Source: Silanimonas sp021297925
GTDB taxonomy: Bacteria > Pseudomonadota > Gammaproteobacteria > Xanthomonadales > Xanthomonadaceae
Direction: 5' to 3'
Length of the DNA: 64,000 bases
NCBI GenBank assembly: GCA_027532825.1
Contig: JAPZTL010000004.1
Coordinates: forward strand, 62,001 to 126,000
Shown here piece by piece: positions 53,863-62,629 of this stretch. The position numbers and the translations under genes are program-made. Below the pieces are notes generated by a model. The model saw only the letters and a list, made by a program, of their open reading frames with translations. It had not been told where the DNA came from and did no database searches. Position 1 is the first letter of the stretch. Every line of letters begins with the position of its first letter.

Positions 53863-56271
53863 TTAGAACTGTCCGCCGAAGGTGAACTGCAGGCGTTCGA
53901 TGCGGTCGGTCTCTTCCTTGCGCAGCGGCGCCGCCCACGAGATGGAGATCGGGCCCATCGGCGACTGCCACTGCAGCGCGACGCCTGCGGAGACCCGGAC
54001 GTCGCCGGAGCCGAACTCGCGGGCGGTGCGCCAGACGTTGCCGAAGTCGACGAAGGTCGAGACGCGCGCGCCGCGCGAGTCGAACAGCGTGGGGAAGTAG
54101 GTCTCGACCGAGCCGATCGCCTTGAATGCGCCGCCGAGCGACTGGCGGAAGTCGGAGCCGAAGTCGAGCGAGGACTGCGGGCCCAGCGTGTTCTGCTCGA
54201 AGCCGCGCAGCGAGCCGGGGCCGCCCGCGTAGAAGTTCTCGAAGAAGGGCAGGCCGGCGCCGCCCGTCTCGCCGTAGCTGTCGCCGTAGCCGAGCGAGGT
54301 GCGGGTCTCGACCACCAGCGCGCGGTTGATCGGCCAGAACTTCGAGAAGTCGTAGAAGACCTTGAAGTACTCGAGGTCGGAGCCGGGCAGCGCGATCTCG
54401 GCGCCGATCCGGTTGTAGGTGCCGGCGGTCGGCGCGAGGAAGTCGTTGCGGCTGTCGCGCGACCAGCCCGCCTGCATGCGCCACGCGTTGATCGTCCACT
54501 GGCGGTTGCCGCCGGTGGCGACGACGCACGGGGTGGCCGGGTTGTTGTCCTCGTCGACGCAGAACTCGGGGAAGCGCGCGCGGTCGCCCAAGGTGCCGAC
54601 GAGGTAACTGATCAGCTCCGGCGGCGTCGCGTCGTCGGTGGTCGTCAGGTCGACCTTGTCGATGCCGAACGACGTGGTGATCGCGTCGGTTTCCGACAGC
54701 GGCAGGCCGAAAACGGCCTCGGCGCTGGCGTTGTCGCTCGAGAAGTTCGCGATGTTGAAGTCGCTGAAGTCGTTCTTGCTGTAGGACAGGTTGTAGCCGA
54801 CCGACACACCGTCGTCGGTGAAGTACGGATCGAGGAACGAGAAGCTCAGGCCGCGGCTGAAGCCGCTGCGCTGCACCGACACCGACATCCGGTTGCCGGA
54901 GCCGAGGAAGTTGTTCTGCGAGACCGACAGCTGGATCGTCGCGCCGAAGAGCTGGCTGTAGCCGAGGCCGAACTGGAACTGGCCGAACTGGCGCTCCTTG
55001 ACGGTCACGACGACGTCGACCTTGTCCGGTTCGCCGGTGACGGCAGGGGTTTCGATCTCGACCTCCTCGAAGTAGCCAAGCCGCTGCAGGCGGATCTTCG
55101 AGCGGTCGATCGCGGCCTGCGAGTACCACGTGCCTTCGAACTGGCGGAACTCGCGGCGCAGCACCTCGTCGGCGGTGGTGTCGTTGCCCTTGAAGGTGAT
55201 GCGGCGGACCTGGACGCGCGGCCCGGGCGTCACGACGAAGTTGATGCCGACCTCGTCCTTGTCGCGGTCGATGGTCGGCACCGGGTTCACCTCGGCGAAG
55301 GCGTAGCCGATGTTCCCGAGCACGGCGGTGATGCCATCCGCGGTGGCCTCCAGCAGGCGGCGGGAGAAGGTCTCGCCGGGCTTCACGAAGACCATGGCCT
55401 CGACCTCGGCCTGCGGCAGGACGGTGTCGCCGCTGACCTGGATGGACGAGATCTTGTAGCGCTCGCCCTCGACCACGCTGGCGCCGATCGTCATGTCCTT
55501 GCGGTCGGGGCTGATCGCCACCTGCGTCGACTCAACGTTGAAGTCGACGTAGCCGCGGTCGAGGTAGAAGTTGGTGAGCTTCTCGAGGTCGCCCGAGAGC
55601 TTCTCGCGCGAGTACTGGTCGTCGCGGCGGTACCACGACAGCCAGTTGCTGGTGTTCGACTCCCACTCCTGGCGGAGCTCGGCGTCGTCGAAAAGCTCGT
55701 TGCCGACGATGTTGATGTCGCGGATGCGCGCGGCCTTGCCCTCGTCGATCGCGATCTTCACGTCGACGCGGTTCAGTGGCAGCTGGGTCACGGTCGGCGT
55801 GATCGTGACCGAGTACTTGCCGCGGTTGTTGTACTGGCGGACCAGTTCCTGCGTCACGCGGTCGACGTTCAGCGGGTTGTAGGTCTCGCCCTCGGCGAGG
55901 CCGATGCCGCGCAGGCCCTTCAGGAGCTCCTCGCTCTTGATGTCCTTGTTGCCGCTGAGTGTGATCGTGTTGATCGCCGGCCGCTCGACCACCTTCACGA
56001 CGAGGATGTCGCCCTCGCGCGCAAGCGAGACATCGCTGAAGAATCCGGTGCGGAACAGCGCGCGGATCGCCTCGCCGGCACGGGCCGGGTCGATGGCGTC
56101 CCCGCGCTCGACGGGCAGGTAGGAGAAGACCGTGCCGGTCGAGATGCGCTGCAGGCCGTCCACGCGGATGTCCTGCACGGTGAAGGCCCCGACCTGCTGG
56201 GCGAGGGCCTGGCCGGACAAGGCGGCGGCGAGGGCGAGGGCGAGCAGGCGGCGGCTGGGGCGATACGTCAT
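53863..56271 (-). CDS. bamA: Outer-membrane assembly protein BamA
   Basis: Omp85 protein of 802 residues, core of the BAM machine that inserts barrels into the outer membrane. A signal peptide ends about residue 24 (QALA). Five POTRA domains occupy roughly 25-420, beginning FTVQDIRVDGLQRISTGTVF. The barrel includes FLGSGNRMSVSVQRSG, the loop-6 motif GGPGSLRGFEQNTLGP near 700 (a VRGF-type site here LRGF), and the terminal FTFGGQF. Length is typical. Directly followed by lpxD. Confidence 0.97.
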   Translation of the reverse strand: MTYRPSRRLLALALAAALSGQALAQQVGAFTVQDIRVDGLQRISTGTVFSYLPVERGDAIDPARAGEAIRALFRTGFFSDVSLAREGDILVVKVVERPAINTITLSGNKDIKSEELLKGLRGIGLAEGETYNPLNVDRVTQELVRQYNNRGKYSVTITPTVTQLPLNRVDVKIAIDEGKAARIRDINIVGNELFDDAELRQEWESNTSNWLSWYRRDDQYSREKLSGDLEKLTNFYLDRGYVDFNVESTQVAISPDRKDMTIGASVVEGERYKISSIQVSGDTVLPQAEVEAMVFVKPGETFSRRLLEATADGITAVLGNIGYAFAEVNPVPTIDRDKDEVGINFVVTPGPRVQVRRITFKGNDTTADEVLRREFRQFEGTWYSQAAIDRSKIRLQRLGYFEEVEIETPAVTGEPDKVDVVVTVKERQFGQFQFGLGYSQLFGATIQLSVSQNNFLGSGNRMSVSVQRSGFSRGLSFSFLDPYFTDDGVSVGYNLSYSKNDFSDFNIANFSSDNASAEAVFGLPLSETDAITTSFGIDKVDLTTTDDATPPELISYLVGTLGDRARFPEFCVDEDNNPATPCVVATGGNRQWTINAWRMQAGWSRDSRNDFLAPTAGTYNRIGAEIALPGSDLEYFKVFYDFSKFWPINRALVVETRTSLGYGDSYGETGGAGLPFFENFYAGGPGSLRGFEQNTLGPQSSLDFGSDFRQSLGGAFKAIGSVETYFPTLFDSRGARVSTFVDFGNVWRTAREFGSGDVRVSAGVALQWQSPMGPISISWAAPLRKEETDRIERLQFTFGGQF

Positions 56272-56316
56272 GGGGCGTCCAAAGGCGGCGGGACCGGCGG
56301 GCCCGCGGGATCAGGT

Positions 56317-57663
56317 CTAGGAGGCGAGCCTCAGCACATCGTTGAACAGTGCGAGGCCCATCAGGGACGCGAGCAGGGCGAGGCCGGCGTAGTGTCCGGC
56401 GACCAGCACGCGGTCGCTGAGCGGCCGCCCCCGGACCAGCTCGATAAGGTAATACAGCAGGTGACCCCCGTCCAAGGCGGGGATCGGGAGCAGGTTCAGC
56501 AGGGCGATGCTCACCGAGAGCATCGCGAGGAAATACAGGAACCACGCGGCGCCGCGTTGCGCCGTGGTGTCGGCCGCCCGGGCGATGCTGATCGGGCCCG
56601 ACAGGTTCTGCAGCGACGCGGCGCCCGTGACCATCCGCGCAAGGATCGCCACGGTGTCGGAGGCCAGTTGCGCCGTGGTCTCGACGGCGCGCGGCACGGC
56701 CTCCAGCGGGCCGTAGCGCAGCAGGGCGTCGCGGGCGTCGGCGGCGCGCACCCCCAGGCGCCAGGCGCGGTCCCCGCCCTCGCCGTCCAAGCGCGGCGCG
56801 AGGTCCAGGCCGAGCCGGGCACCGTCGCGGTCGACCTCGATCCGCAGGGTGGGGGGCGGCCCGTCCAGCGGGTGGCGGTCCAGCGCGTCGCGGATGCCCG
56901 TGAAGTCCCCGATCGCCATGCCGTCGATGGCCAGCAGCCGATCGCCTTCGCGCAGCACCCCGTCGGCCGCGCTGCCGGGCATGACGCCCCCGACCACGGC
57001 CGGCGGCACCGGCGTGCGGCCGCGCAGGCCGGTGGCCGCGAAGGCCTCCGGCTCGTCGAGCCCGGCCGGGACGCGGTCCAAGGGGAGTCGACGCAGCACG
57101 GTGTCGCCGTCGGCCTCGACCAGCCGCACGTCGACCGGCCGCCGGTCGACCAGGGGGACCATCAGGGCCTGGGTCGCCTCGGTCCACGTCGGCGTGTCGC
57201 GCCCGTCCACCGCCAGCAGGCGGTCTCCGGCGGCGAAGCCGGCCTCGGCGGCGAGGCCCAGCGGCGCTCCGAGCACCGGCGCATAGTCGGGCTTGCCGAT
57301 CACCAGCATCGCGTAGACCAGCAGCACCGCCAGCACGGCGTTGGCCAGCGGGCCGGCGGCGACGATGGCGATGCGCTGCCCGACCGGGCGCCGGTTGAAG
57401 GCGCGGGGCCGGTCGTCGTCGGGGACGGCTCCCTCGCGTTCGTCGAGCATGGCCACGTAGCCGCCCAGGGGGATCGCCCCGAGTCGCCACTCCACGCCCT
57501 CGCGGTCGGTCCAGGAGGCCAGGGCCGGACCGAAGCCGATCGAAAACCGCAGCACGCGAACGCCACAGCGTCGCGCCACCCAGTAGTGGCCGAACTCGTG
57601 GAACGTGATCAGCACGCCGATCGCGACGATGAACCAGAGCAGGGGGCCAAGGATCTCGGTCAC
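56317..57663 (-). CDS. rseP: RseP site-2 intramembrane metalloprotease
   Basis: Inner-membrane protease of 448 residues that cleaves anti-sigma factor RseA and signal peptides. The zinc motif HEFGH is near residue 22, two periplasmic PDZ domains lie in the middle, and the C-terminal NLLPIPALDGGH supplies the third zinc ligand. The GTG start at 57663 overlaps the dxr stop as GTGA. In E. coli the gene lies in the same dxr-rseP-bamA position. Confidence 0.95.
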   Translation of the reverse strand: MTEILGPLLWFIVAIGVLITFHEFGHYWVARRCGVRVLRFSIGFGPALASWTDREGVEWRLGAIPLGGYVAMLDEREGAVPDDDRPRAFNRRPVGQRIAIVAAGPLANAVLAVLLVYAMLVIGKPDYAPVLGAPLGLAAEAGFAAGDRLLAVDGRDTPTWTEATQALMVPLVDRRPVDVRLVEADGDTVLRRLPLDRVPAGLDEPEAFAATGLRGRTPVPPAVVGGVMPGSAADGVLREGDRLLAIDGMAIGDFTGIRDALDRHPLDGPPPTLRIEVDRDGARLGLDLAPRLDGEGGDRAWRLGVRAADARDALLRYGPLEAVPRAVETTAQLASDTVAILARMVTGAASLQNLSGPISIARAADTTAQRGAAWFLYFLAMLSVSIALLNLLPIPALDGGHLLYYLIELVRGRPLSDRVLVAGHYAGLALLASLMGLALFNDVLRLAS

Positions 57664-58844
57664 GCGAGCGCCCCGCCGTGCAGCAGGGACATGGCCACGC
57701 GGCGCGCCTCGGCGTCCGCCGCCAGGCGGGCGTCCAGGGTGTCGCCGGGCAGGGCGGGAAGCCGGTCCATGGTGCGTTCGATCAGCGCGGGGATGCCTAG
57801 GAAAGCCAGCCGGCGCTGAAGAAAGGCTGAAACGGCCACCTCGTTCGCCGCGTTCAGCACCGCGGGCAGGCTGCCTCCGGCCCGCAGCGCGCCATAGGCG
57901 AGGCGCAAGCAGGGGAAGGCGGTGGTGTCCGGCGCCCGGAAATCGAAGCGGCCGATCGCGGGCAGGTCGAGCGGCGCCACGCCCGCCTCGATGCGCTCCG
58001 GCCACGCGAGGCCGACCGCCAGCGTGGTGCGCATGTCGGGCTGGCCCAGTTGCGCCAGCATCGAGCCGTCGACGTAGTCCACCAGCGAATGGATCGTCGA
58101 CTGCGGGTGCACCACGACCTCGATGCGGTCGGCGGGCAGGCCGAACAGGTGGTGGGCCTCGATGACCTCGAGGCCTTTGTTCATCAACGTGGCCGAGTCG
58201 ACCGAGATCTTGCGGCCCATCGACCAGTTTGGGTGCGCGCAGGCCTCCTCCGGCGTGACCGCGGCCAGCGTCGCCCGGTCACGGTCGCGGAACGGGCCGC
58301 CCGAGGCGGTGAGCACGAGGCGGCGCACCGCGGCGCGGGAGCCGTCGGCGGGCAGGCACTGGAAGATCGCGTTGTGCTCGCTGTCGATCGGCACCAGCGT
58401 GGCGCCGTTCGCCCGCACCTCGGCCATGAGCCGGTCGCCCGCCAGCACCACCGACTCCTTGTTGGCCAGCAGCAGCCGCTTGCCGGCGCGGGCCGCCGCC
58501 AGCGTCGACGTCACGCCTGCGGCGCCGACGATGGCGGCGACCACGGTGTCGTTGGCGGGGTCCGCAGCGAGGTCGTCCAAGGCCGCCGGGCCAGCCGCCG
58601 CGCGGGTGGGAAGGCCGGCCGCGGCGAGGCCGTCGCGGAGCGCGGCATAGGCCGCCGGATCGGCGACCACCGCGACGCGCGGTCGGAAGCGGACGCACAA
58701 GGCTAGGAGGTCGTCGACGCGCGCGTTCGCGGTCAGGGCGTCCACGACGAATCGGTCCGTGTGCCGGGCGAGCACGTCCAGCGCCGAGGCGCCGATCGAG
58801 CCGGTCGCCCCGAACAGCGCGACGCGCCTCAGAGGCCCAGCCAC
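57660..58844 (-). CDS. dxr: 1-deoxy-D-xylulose 5-phosphate reductoisomerase
   Basis: MEP-pathway enzyme of 394 residues making 2-C-methylerythritol 4-phosphate with NADPH. Signatures are GATGSIGASALDVL, LLANKESVVLAG, IDSEHNAIFQ, MGRKISVDSATLMNKGLEVIEAHHLF and HPQSTIHSLVDYVDGS. A GTG start at 58844, overlapping the end of cdsA by 16 bases, is the best candidate since no ATG occurs between the cdsA stop and the Rossmann motif. Confidence 0.95.
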   Translation of the reverse strand: MAGPLRRVALFGATGSIGASALDVLARHTDRFVVDALTANARVDDLLALCVRFRPRVAVVADPAAYAALRDGLAAAGLPTRAAAGPAALDDLAADPANDTVVAAIVGAAGVTSTLAAARAGKRLLLANKESVVLAGDRLMAEVRANGATLVPIDSEHNAIFQCLPADGSRAAVRRLVLTASGGPFRDRDRATLAAVTPEEACAHPNWSMGRKISVDSATLMNKGLEVIEAHHLFGLPADRIEVVVHPQSTIHSLVDYVDGSMLAQLGQPDMRTTLAVGLAWPERIEAGVAPLDLPAIGRFDFRAPDTTAFPCLRLAYGALRAGGSLPAVLNAANEVAVSAFLQRRLAFLGIPALIERTMDRLPALPGDTLDARLAADAEARRVAMSLLHGGALA

Positions 58845-59653
58845 AGCTTGCCCACGACGAACACAGGCAGGGCGGCGAGGATGCTGTCGAGCCGGTCCAG
58901 CATGCCGCCATGGCCGGGGATCAGACGACCCGAGTCCTTGTGCCCGGAGTGCCGCTTCAGCAGGCTCTCGAACAGGTCGCCCGCGACCGACATCACGGCC
59001 GCCACCAGCGTCAGCAGGACCAGGGCCGGCAGGTCCGCCCAGCCGAGCCCGAGCCCCTTCACGCCCAGCACGGCGACCAGCGACGCGCCGGCGAGCCCGC
59101 CCCAGAAGCCCTCCCACGACTTGTTCGGGCTGATCCGCGGCGCGAGCTTGCGCCGACCGAGGCGGACGCCGACGAAGTAGGCGCCGCTATCGGCCGCCCA
59201 GACCAGCGCGACGGCGAACAGCGCCCAGCGCGGGCCGTACTCCGGGACCTGGTGCAGCAGCACCAGCGAGGCCCACGCGGGGACGGCCGCGAGGCTGCCA
59301 GCCACCAGCTTGAGCATGCGGTAGCGACCCCGGTCGGCCTGCGCGAACTCGAAGCGCCAGAGCCACGCGAGGGACAGCAGCCACCAGCCCGCGCCCAGCA
59401 GGGCTGCGGCCTTGAGGGCGAACAGGTGGGGGCCGGCGGCCCAGGCGAGCGCGGCGATCAGCAGGCCGTTCGCGGCGATGTAGGCAAGCCGGGGCATGGT
59501 CTCGCTGAGGCCCGTCAGCCGGGTCCACTCCCAGAGGCCGGCGAGCAGCAGGCCCGCGCTGGCGAGCGCCAGCCACGGGGTCGGCAGCCACAGCACGGCC
59601 ATCACCGCGATCGGCGCGAGGACCAGGCCGGTCAGGATGCGGACGCGGCTCAT
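58829..59653 (-). CDS. cdsA: Phosphatidate cytidylyltransferase
   Basis: Inner-membrane enzyme of 274 residues that makes CDP-diacylglycerol from phosphatidate and CTP. Seven or so hydrophobic segments and the family signature KRHSGHKDSGRLIPGHGGMLDRLDS near residue 230 are present, preceded by ISPNKSWEG. Overlaps uppS as ATGA. Confidence 0.95.
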   Translation of the reverse strand: MSRVRILTGLVLAPIAVMAVLWLPTPWLALASAGLLLAGLWEWTRLTGLSETMPRLAYIAANGLLIAALAWAAGPHLFALKAAALLGAGWWLLSLAWLWRFEFAQADRGRYRMLKLVAGSLAAVPAWASLVLLHQVPEYGPRWALFAVALVWAADSGAYFVGVRLGRRKLAPRISPNKSWEGFWGGLAGASLVAVLGVKGLGLGWADLPALVLLTLVAAVMSVAGDLFESLLKRHSGHKDSGRLIPGHGGMLDRLDSILAALPVFVVGKLWLGL

Positions 59654-60393
59654 CGCGCCTCCCCTGCAGGCGTGGCCTGGCCGGGCACGAGCCCGAACCG
59701 CCTCTCCCGGCGTGCATAGTCGGCCAGGGCCTGATCGAGCAGGGCGGCGTCGACGTCCGGCCACAGCACGTCGGTGAACCAGAGTTCGGTGTACGCCAGC
59801 TGCCAGAGCAGGAAGTTGCTGATGCGATGCTCGCCGCCGGTGCGGATGAACAGGTCGGGCGGCGGCAGGTCGGCCAGCGACATCGCGGCGCCGAAACGGG
59901 TTTCGTCGATGTCGTCGGGCGACAGCCGACCGTCCCGCACCTCCCGGGCGAGGCGACGGGCCGCGGCGGCGATGTCGGCCCGGCCGCCGTAGCCGGCGGC
60001 CAACGTCAGCACGAGGTGCGGGTCGCGCGGCGCGACCGCCTCGGCCCCCGCCATGCGGGCCTGGATCGCCTCCGGGAAACGCGAGCGGTCGCCGATGAAG
60101 CGCAGGGCCACGCGCTGGCGCACCAGTTCGTCGACCTCCGATTCGAGCACGCGCAGGAACAGGCGCATCAGCGCGCCCACCTCGTCGGCCGGGCGGTTCC
60201 AGTTCTCGCTGGAGAACGCGAACAGGGTCAGGGCCGGGACACCGCGCTCGAGGCAGTACTCGACGATGGCCTTCACGGCGCGCGCCCCGGCGCGGTGGCC
60301 GAGGCTGCGGGGCCGCTGGCGCTGCTGCGCCCATCGGCCGTTGCCGTCCATGATGACGGCCAGGTGCCGGGGCAGCGCGGGCAAGGCGCTCAT
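59650..60393 (-). CDS. uppS: Undecaprenyl diphosphate synthase
   Basis: Cis-prenyltransferase of 247 residues that makes the C55 lipid carrier for peptidoglycan and O-antigen. Catalytic Asp is in MDGNGRWA near residue 16; FSSENWNRP, IRTGGEHRISNFLLWQ and the terminal DYARRERRFG are typical. The ATG at 60393 is 11 bases after the frr stop. Confidence 0.96.
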   Translation of the reverse strand: MSALPALPRHLAVIMDGNGRWAQQRQRPRSLGHRAGARAVKAIVEYCLERGVPALTLFAFSSENWNRPADEVGALMRLFLRVLESEVDELVRQRVALRFIGDRSRFPEAIQARMAGAEAVAPRDPHLVLTLAAGYGGRADIAAAARRLAREVRDGRLSPDDIDETRFGAAMSLADLPPPDLFIRTGGEHRISNFLLWQLAYTELWFTDVLWPDVDAALLDQALADYARRERRFGLVPGQATPAGEAR

Positions 60394-60404
60394 CGGGCTG
60401 GCGC

Positions 60405-60962
60405 TCAAAGGGCCAGCAGTTCCTGTTCCTTCGCCTTCACCACGTCGTCGACGCCCTTCACCCACGTGTCCGTGAGCTTCTGGATGTCCTCCTCGGCCTT
60501 GCGCTGCTCGTCCTCGGAGATCTTCTTCTCCTTGAGCAGTTCCTTGACGTGGGTGATGGCGTCGCGGCGCACGTTGCGGATGGCAACCTTGGTGTTCTCG
60601 CCCTCGCCGGCCACGTGCTTGGACAGGTCCTTGCGGCGCTCCTCGGTGAGCGGCGGCAGGTTGATGCGGATGACGGTGCCCGCGGTGTTCGGCGTCAGGC
60701 CGAGGTCGGAGGCGAGGATCGCCTTCTCGACGGCGCCGACCATCTGCTTCTCCCACGGGGTGATCGTCAGCGAGCGGGCGTCGGCGACGGCCACCGAGGC
60801 GACCTGCGACAGCGGCACGTTGGAGCCGTAGTAGTTGACCTGCAGGTGGTCGACGATCGCCGTGGTGGCGCGGCCCGTGCGCAGCTTCGTGAGGTCGGTC
60901 TTCAGCACCTCCACGCACTTCTGCATGCGGGTCTGGGCGTCCTTCTTGATGTCGTTCAGCAT
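60405..60962 (-). CDS. frr: Ribosome recycling factor
   Basis: Protein of 185 residues that splits post-termination ribosomes with EF-G. Signatures are MQKCVEVLKTDLTKLRTGRA near the start, VNYYGSNVPLSQVASV, LPPLTEERRKDLSKHV, AIRNVRRDA and the terminal coiled coil. Length exact. Preceded by its own -10-like TATACT and a strong hairpin, so it may be transcribed apart from pyrH. Confidence 0.97.
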   Translation of the reverse strand: MLNDIKKDAQTRMQKCVEVLKTDLTKLRTGRATTAIVDHLQVNYYGSNVPLSQVASVAVADARSLTITPWEKQMVGAVEKAILASDLGLTPNTAGTVIRINLPPLTEERRKDLSKHVAGEGENTKVAIRNVRRDAITHVKELLKEKKISEDEQRKAEEDIQKLTDTWVKGVDDVVKAKEQELLAL

Positions 60963-61005
60963 GGCGCGGTGTCCTGGGGATTCGGTGCGCGGGGCGGGCC
61001 GCGGG

Positions 61006-61011
61006 AGTATA
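61006..61011 (-). promoter_or_regulatory. -10-like hexamer upstream of frr
   Basis: TATACT on the minus strand, 43 bases before frr, between the hairpin after pyrH and the frr start. Five of six -10 matches; the -35 region falls in the hairpin. Confidence 0.5.
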
Positions 61012-61022
61012 GCCGGCGCGGG

Positions 61023-61045
61023 CGCCCGCCCGGTCCGGGCGGGCG
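61023..61045 (-). terminator. Ten-base-pair hairpin between pyrH and frr
   Basis: CGCCCGCCCG-GTC-CGGGCGGGCG, perfect stem, 16 bases after the pyrH stop. No U-run. It may be a partial terminator of the rpsB/tsf/pyrH side, immediately before the frr -10 site. Confidence 0.45.
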
Positions 61046-61061
61046 GCGGTGGGCGGTAGGC

Positions 61062-61787
61062 TCAGCCCGCGTGGACGAGGGTACCGACCGCTTCGCCGCG
61101 CAGGATCCGCATCAGCGCGCCAGGCTGCATCATGTCGTAGATGCGGATCGGCAGGTTCTGGTCCCGGCACAACGCGAACGCGGCGGTGTCCATCACCTGC
61201 AGGTTGCGGGCGATGACCTCGTCGTAGGTCAACTCCTCGTAGCGCTTCGCCTCCGGGACCTTCTTCGGGTCGGCCTCGTAGATGCCGTCGACCTTGGTCG
61301 CCTTGAGCAGCAGGTCGGCGCCGATCTCGATCGCGCGCAGGGCGGCGGCCGAATCGGTGGTGAAGAAGGGGTTGCCCGTGCCCGCCGCGAAGATGCCGAT
61401 GCGGCCCTTCTCGAGGTGGCGGATCGCGCGGCGGCGGATGTAGTCCTCGGCCACCTCGTTGATCTTCAGCGCGCTCATGGTGCGGGCGTAGGCGCCGAGG
61501 CGCTCCAGCGCGTCCTGCATCGCCAGCGCGTTCATCACCGTCGCCAGCATGCCCATGTGGTCGCCGGTGACCCGGTCCATGCCCTTGGCCTGCAGGCCGG
61601 CGCCGCGGAAGATGTTGCCGCCGCCGATCACCAGGCCGATCTGCGCGCCGGCCTTCTGCGCCTCGATGACCTCCTTGGCCAGCCAGGTCAGCACGTCGGG
61701 GTCGATGCCGTAGTCACCGCGGCCCATCAGGGCCTCGCCGGAGAGCTTCAGCAGCACGCGCTTGTACTTCAGTGCAGGCACGCTCAT
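61062..61787 (-). CDS. pyrH: UMP kinase
   Basis: Hexameric bacterial UMP kinase of 241 residues converting UMP to UDP. Signatures are KRVLLKLSGEALMG, VIGGGNIFRG, GTGNPFFTTDSAAALRA and KVDGIYEADPKK. GGAG eight bases before the ATG. Unlike the common order tsf-pyrH, the AIM24-family gene separates it from tsf. Confidence 0.97.
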   Translation of the reverse strand: MSVPALKYKRVLLKLSGEALMGRGDYGIDPDVLTWLAKEVIEAQKAGAQIGLVIGGGNIFRGAGLQAKGMDRVTGDHMGMLATVMNALAMQDALERLGAYARTMSALKINEVAEDYIRRRAIRHLEKGRIGIFAAGTGNPFFTTDSAAALRAIEIGADLLLKATKVDGIYEADPKKVPEAKRYEELTYDEVIARNLQVMDTAAFALCRDQNLPIRIYDMMQPGALMRILRGEAVGTLVHAG

Positions 61788-61815
61788 TCGTGATCTCCGT
61801 TGGGCAAACGGCGGA

Positions 61816-61821
61816 ATACTA
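61816..61821 (-). promoter_or_regulatory. -10-like hexamer upstream of pyrH
   Basis: TAGTAT on the minus strand, 28 bases before the pyrH ATG, consistent with pyrH having its own promoter in the divergent spacer with the AIM24 gene. No clear -35 box. Confidence 0.42.
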
Positions 61822-61869
61822 GCGGCTGGGCGGGGTGCCGTCACGCGCGGATGACATCGGCGCGGGCCT

Positions 61870-61886
61870 GCCGCAAGCTTTGCGGC
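61870..61886. repeat. Perfect inverted repeat in the pyrH/AIM24 divergent spacer
   Basis: GCCGCAA-GCT-TTGCGGC, seven-base arms and a three-base loop, 30 bases before the AIM24 ATG. It could be an operator for the divergent promoters or a 5'-leader hairpin. Confidence 0.5.
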
Positions 61887-61916
61887 GTCGACCCATCCAC
61901 CCCCGGGAGCCCCGCC

Positions 61917-62615
61917 ATGCCGATCACCAACGTCGCCGACTTCCTCGCCGCCACCGCCGAACGCGACCGCGTCCAGGATGAGGTGTTCGAGCTCGAGAGC
62001 CCCTACATGCTGGAAGCCAAGGTGATGGGACGGGTCTGGGCCAAGGCCGGCTCGATGGTGGCCTACCGCGGCGGCGTCAAGTTCAAGCGCCAGAGCCTGA
62101 TGGACCAGGGCATGGGCACGCTGTTCAAGAAGCTGATCAGTGGCGAGGGCGCGTCGCTGATGGCGGTCGAGGGAAACGGCCGCGTCTACCTCGCCGACCG
62201 GGGCAAGAAGATCACCCTGCTGCGCCTTGCCGGTGAGTCCATCGTCGTCAACGGCAACGACGTGCTGGCCTTCGAGGACGGCATCCAGAACGAGATCACG
62301 ATGATGCGCCGCGTGGCCGGGATGCTGGCCGGCGGGCTGTTCAACATCCGACTCTCCGGCTCCGGCGTGGTCGCGATCGCCAGCCACTACGATCCGATGA
62401 CGCTGGCGGTGAAGCCGGGCCAAGCGCTGTACACCGACCCGAACGCTACGGTGGCGTGGTCGGGCAACCTCGAGCCGGATTTCGCCACCGACATCCAGCT
62501 CGGCACCGTGTGGGGGCGCGGCTCTGGCGAGAGCGTGCAGATGAAGTTCCAGGGCGAGGGCTGGGTGGTGGTGCAGCCCTTCGAGGAGATCGCGTGGCAG
62601 CAGCAAGCGCGCTGA
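61917..62615 (+). CDS. AIM24/TIGR00266-family protein
   Basis: Protein of 232 residues with the tandem beta-repeat pattern of the AIM24 family: an N-terminal FELESPYMLEAKVMGRVWAKAGSMVAYRG, GSGVVAIASHYDPMTLAV in the middle, and GRGSGESVQMKFQGEGWVVVQP at the end. Function in bacteria is unknown; family members have a trimeric beta-prism fold. GGAG seven bases before the ATG decides the start. It is on the strand opposite to its neighbours, divergent from pyrH and convergent with tsf. Confidence 0.86.
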   Translation: MPITNVADFLAATAERDRVQDEVFELESPYMLEAKVMGRVWAKAGSMVAYRGGVKFKRQSLMDQGMGTLFKKLISGEGASLMAVEGNGRVYLADRGKKITLLRLAGESIVVNGNDVLAFEDGIQNEITMMRRVAGMLAGGLFNIRLSGSGVVAIASHYDPMTLAVKPGQALYTDPNATVAWSGNLEPDFATDIQLGTVWGRGSGESVQMKFQGEGWVVVQPFEEIAWQQQAR

Positions 62616-62629
62616 GCGCTCCTCGGGCC

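Noticed and set aside
56272..56316. Possible sigma-E promoter for bamA
   Set aside because: The rseP-bamA spacer holds TAGACC at the rseP stop, but no GGAACTT-like -35 and TCTGA-like -10 pair at proper spacing.
52792..57819. Open frame of about 1675 codons on the plus strand opposite lpxD, bamA and rseP
   Set aside because: High-GC codon bias leaves antisense frames open. The genes on the minus strand are unmistakable, and the antisense product is low-complexity, rich in Arg, Asp, Val and His.
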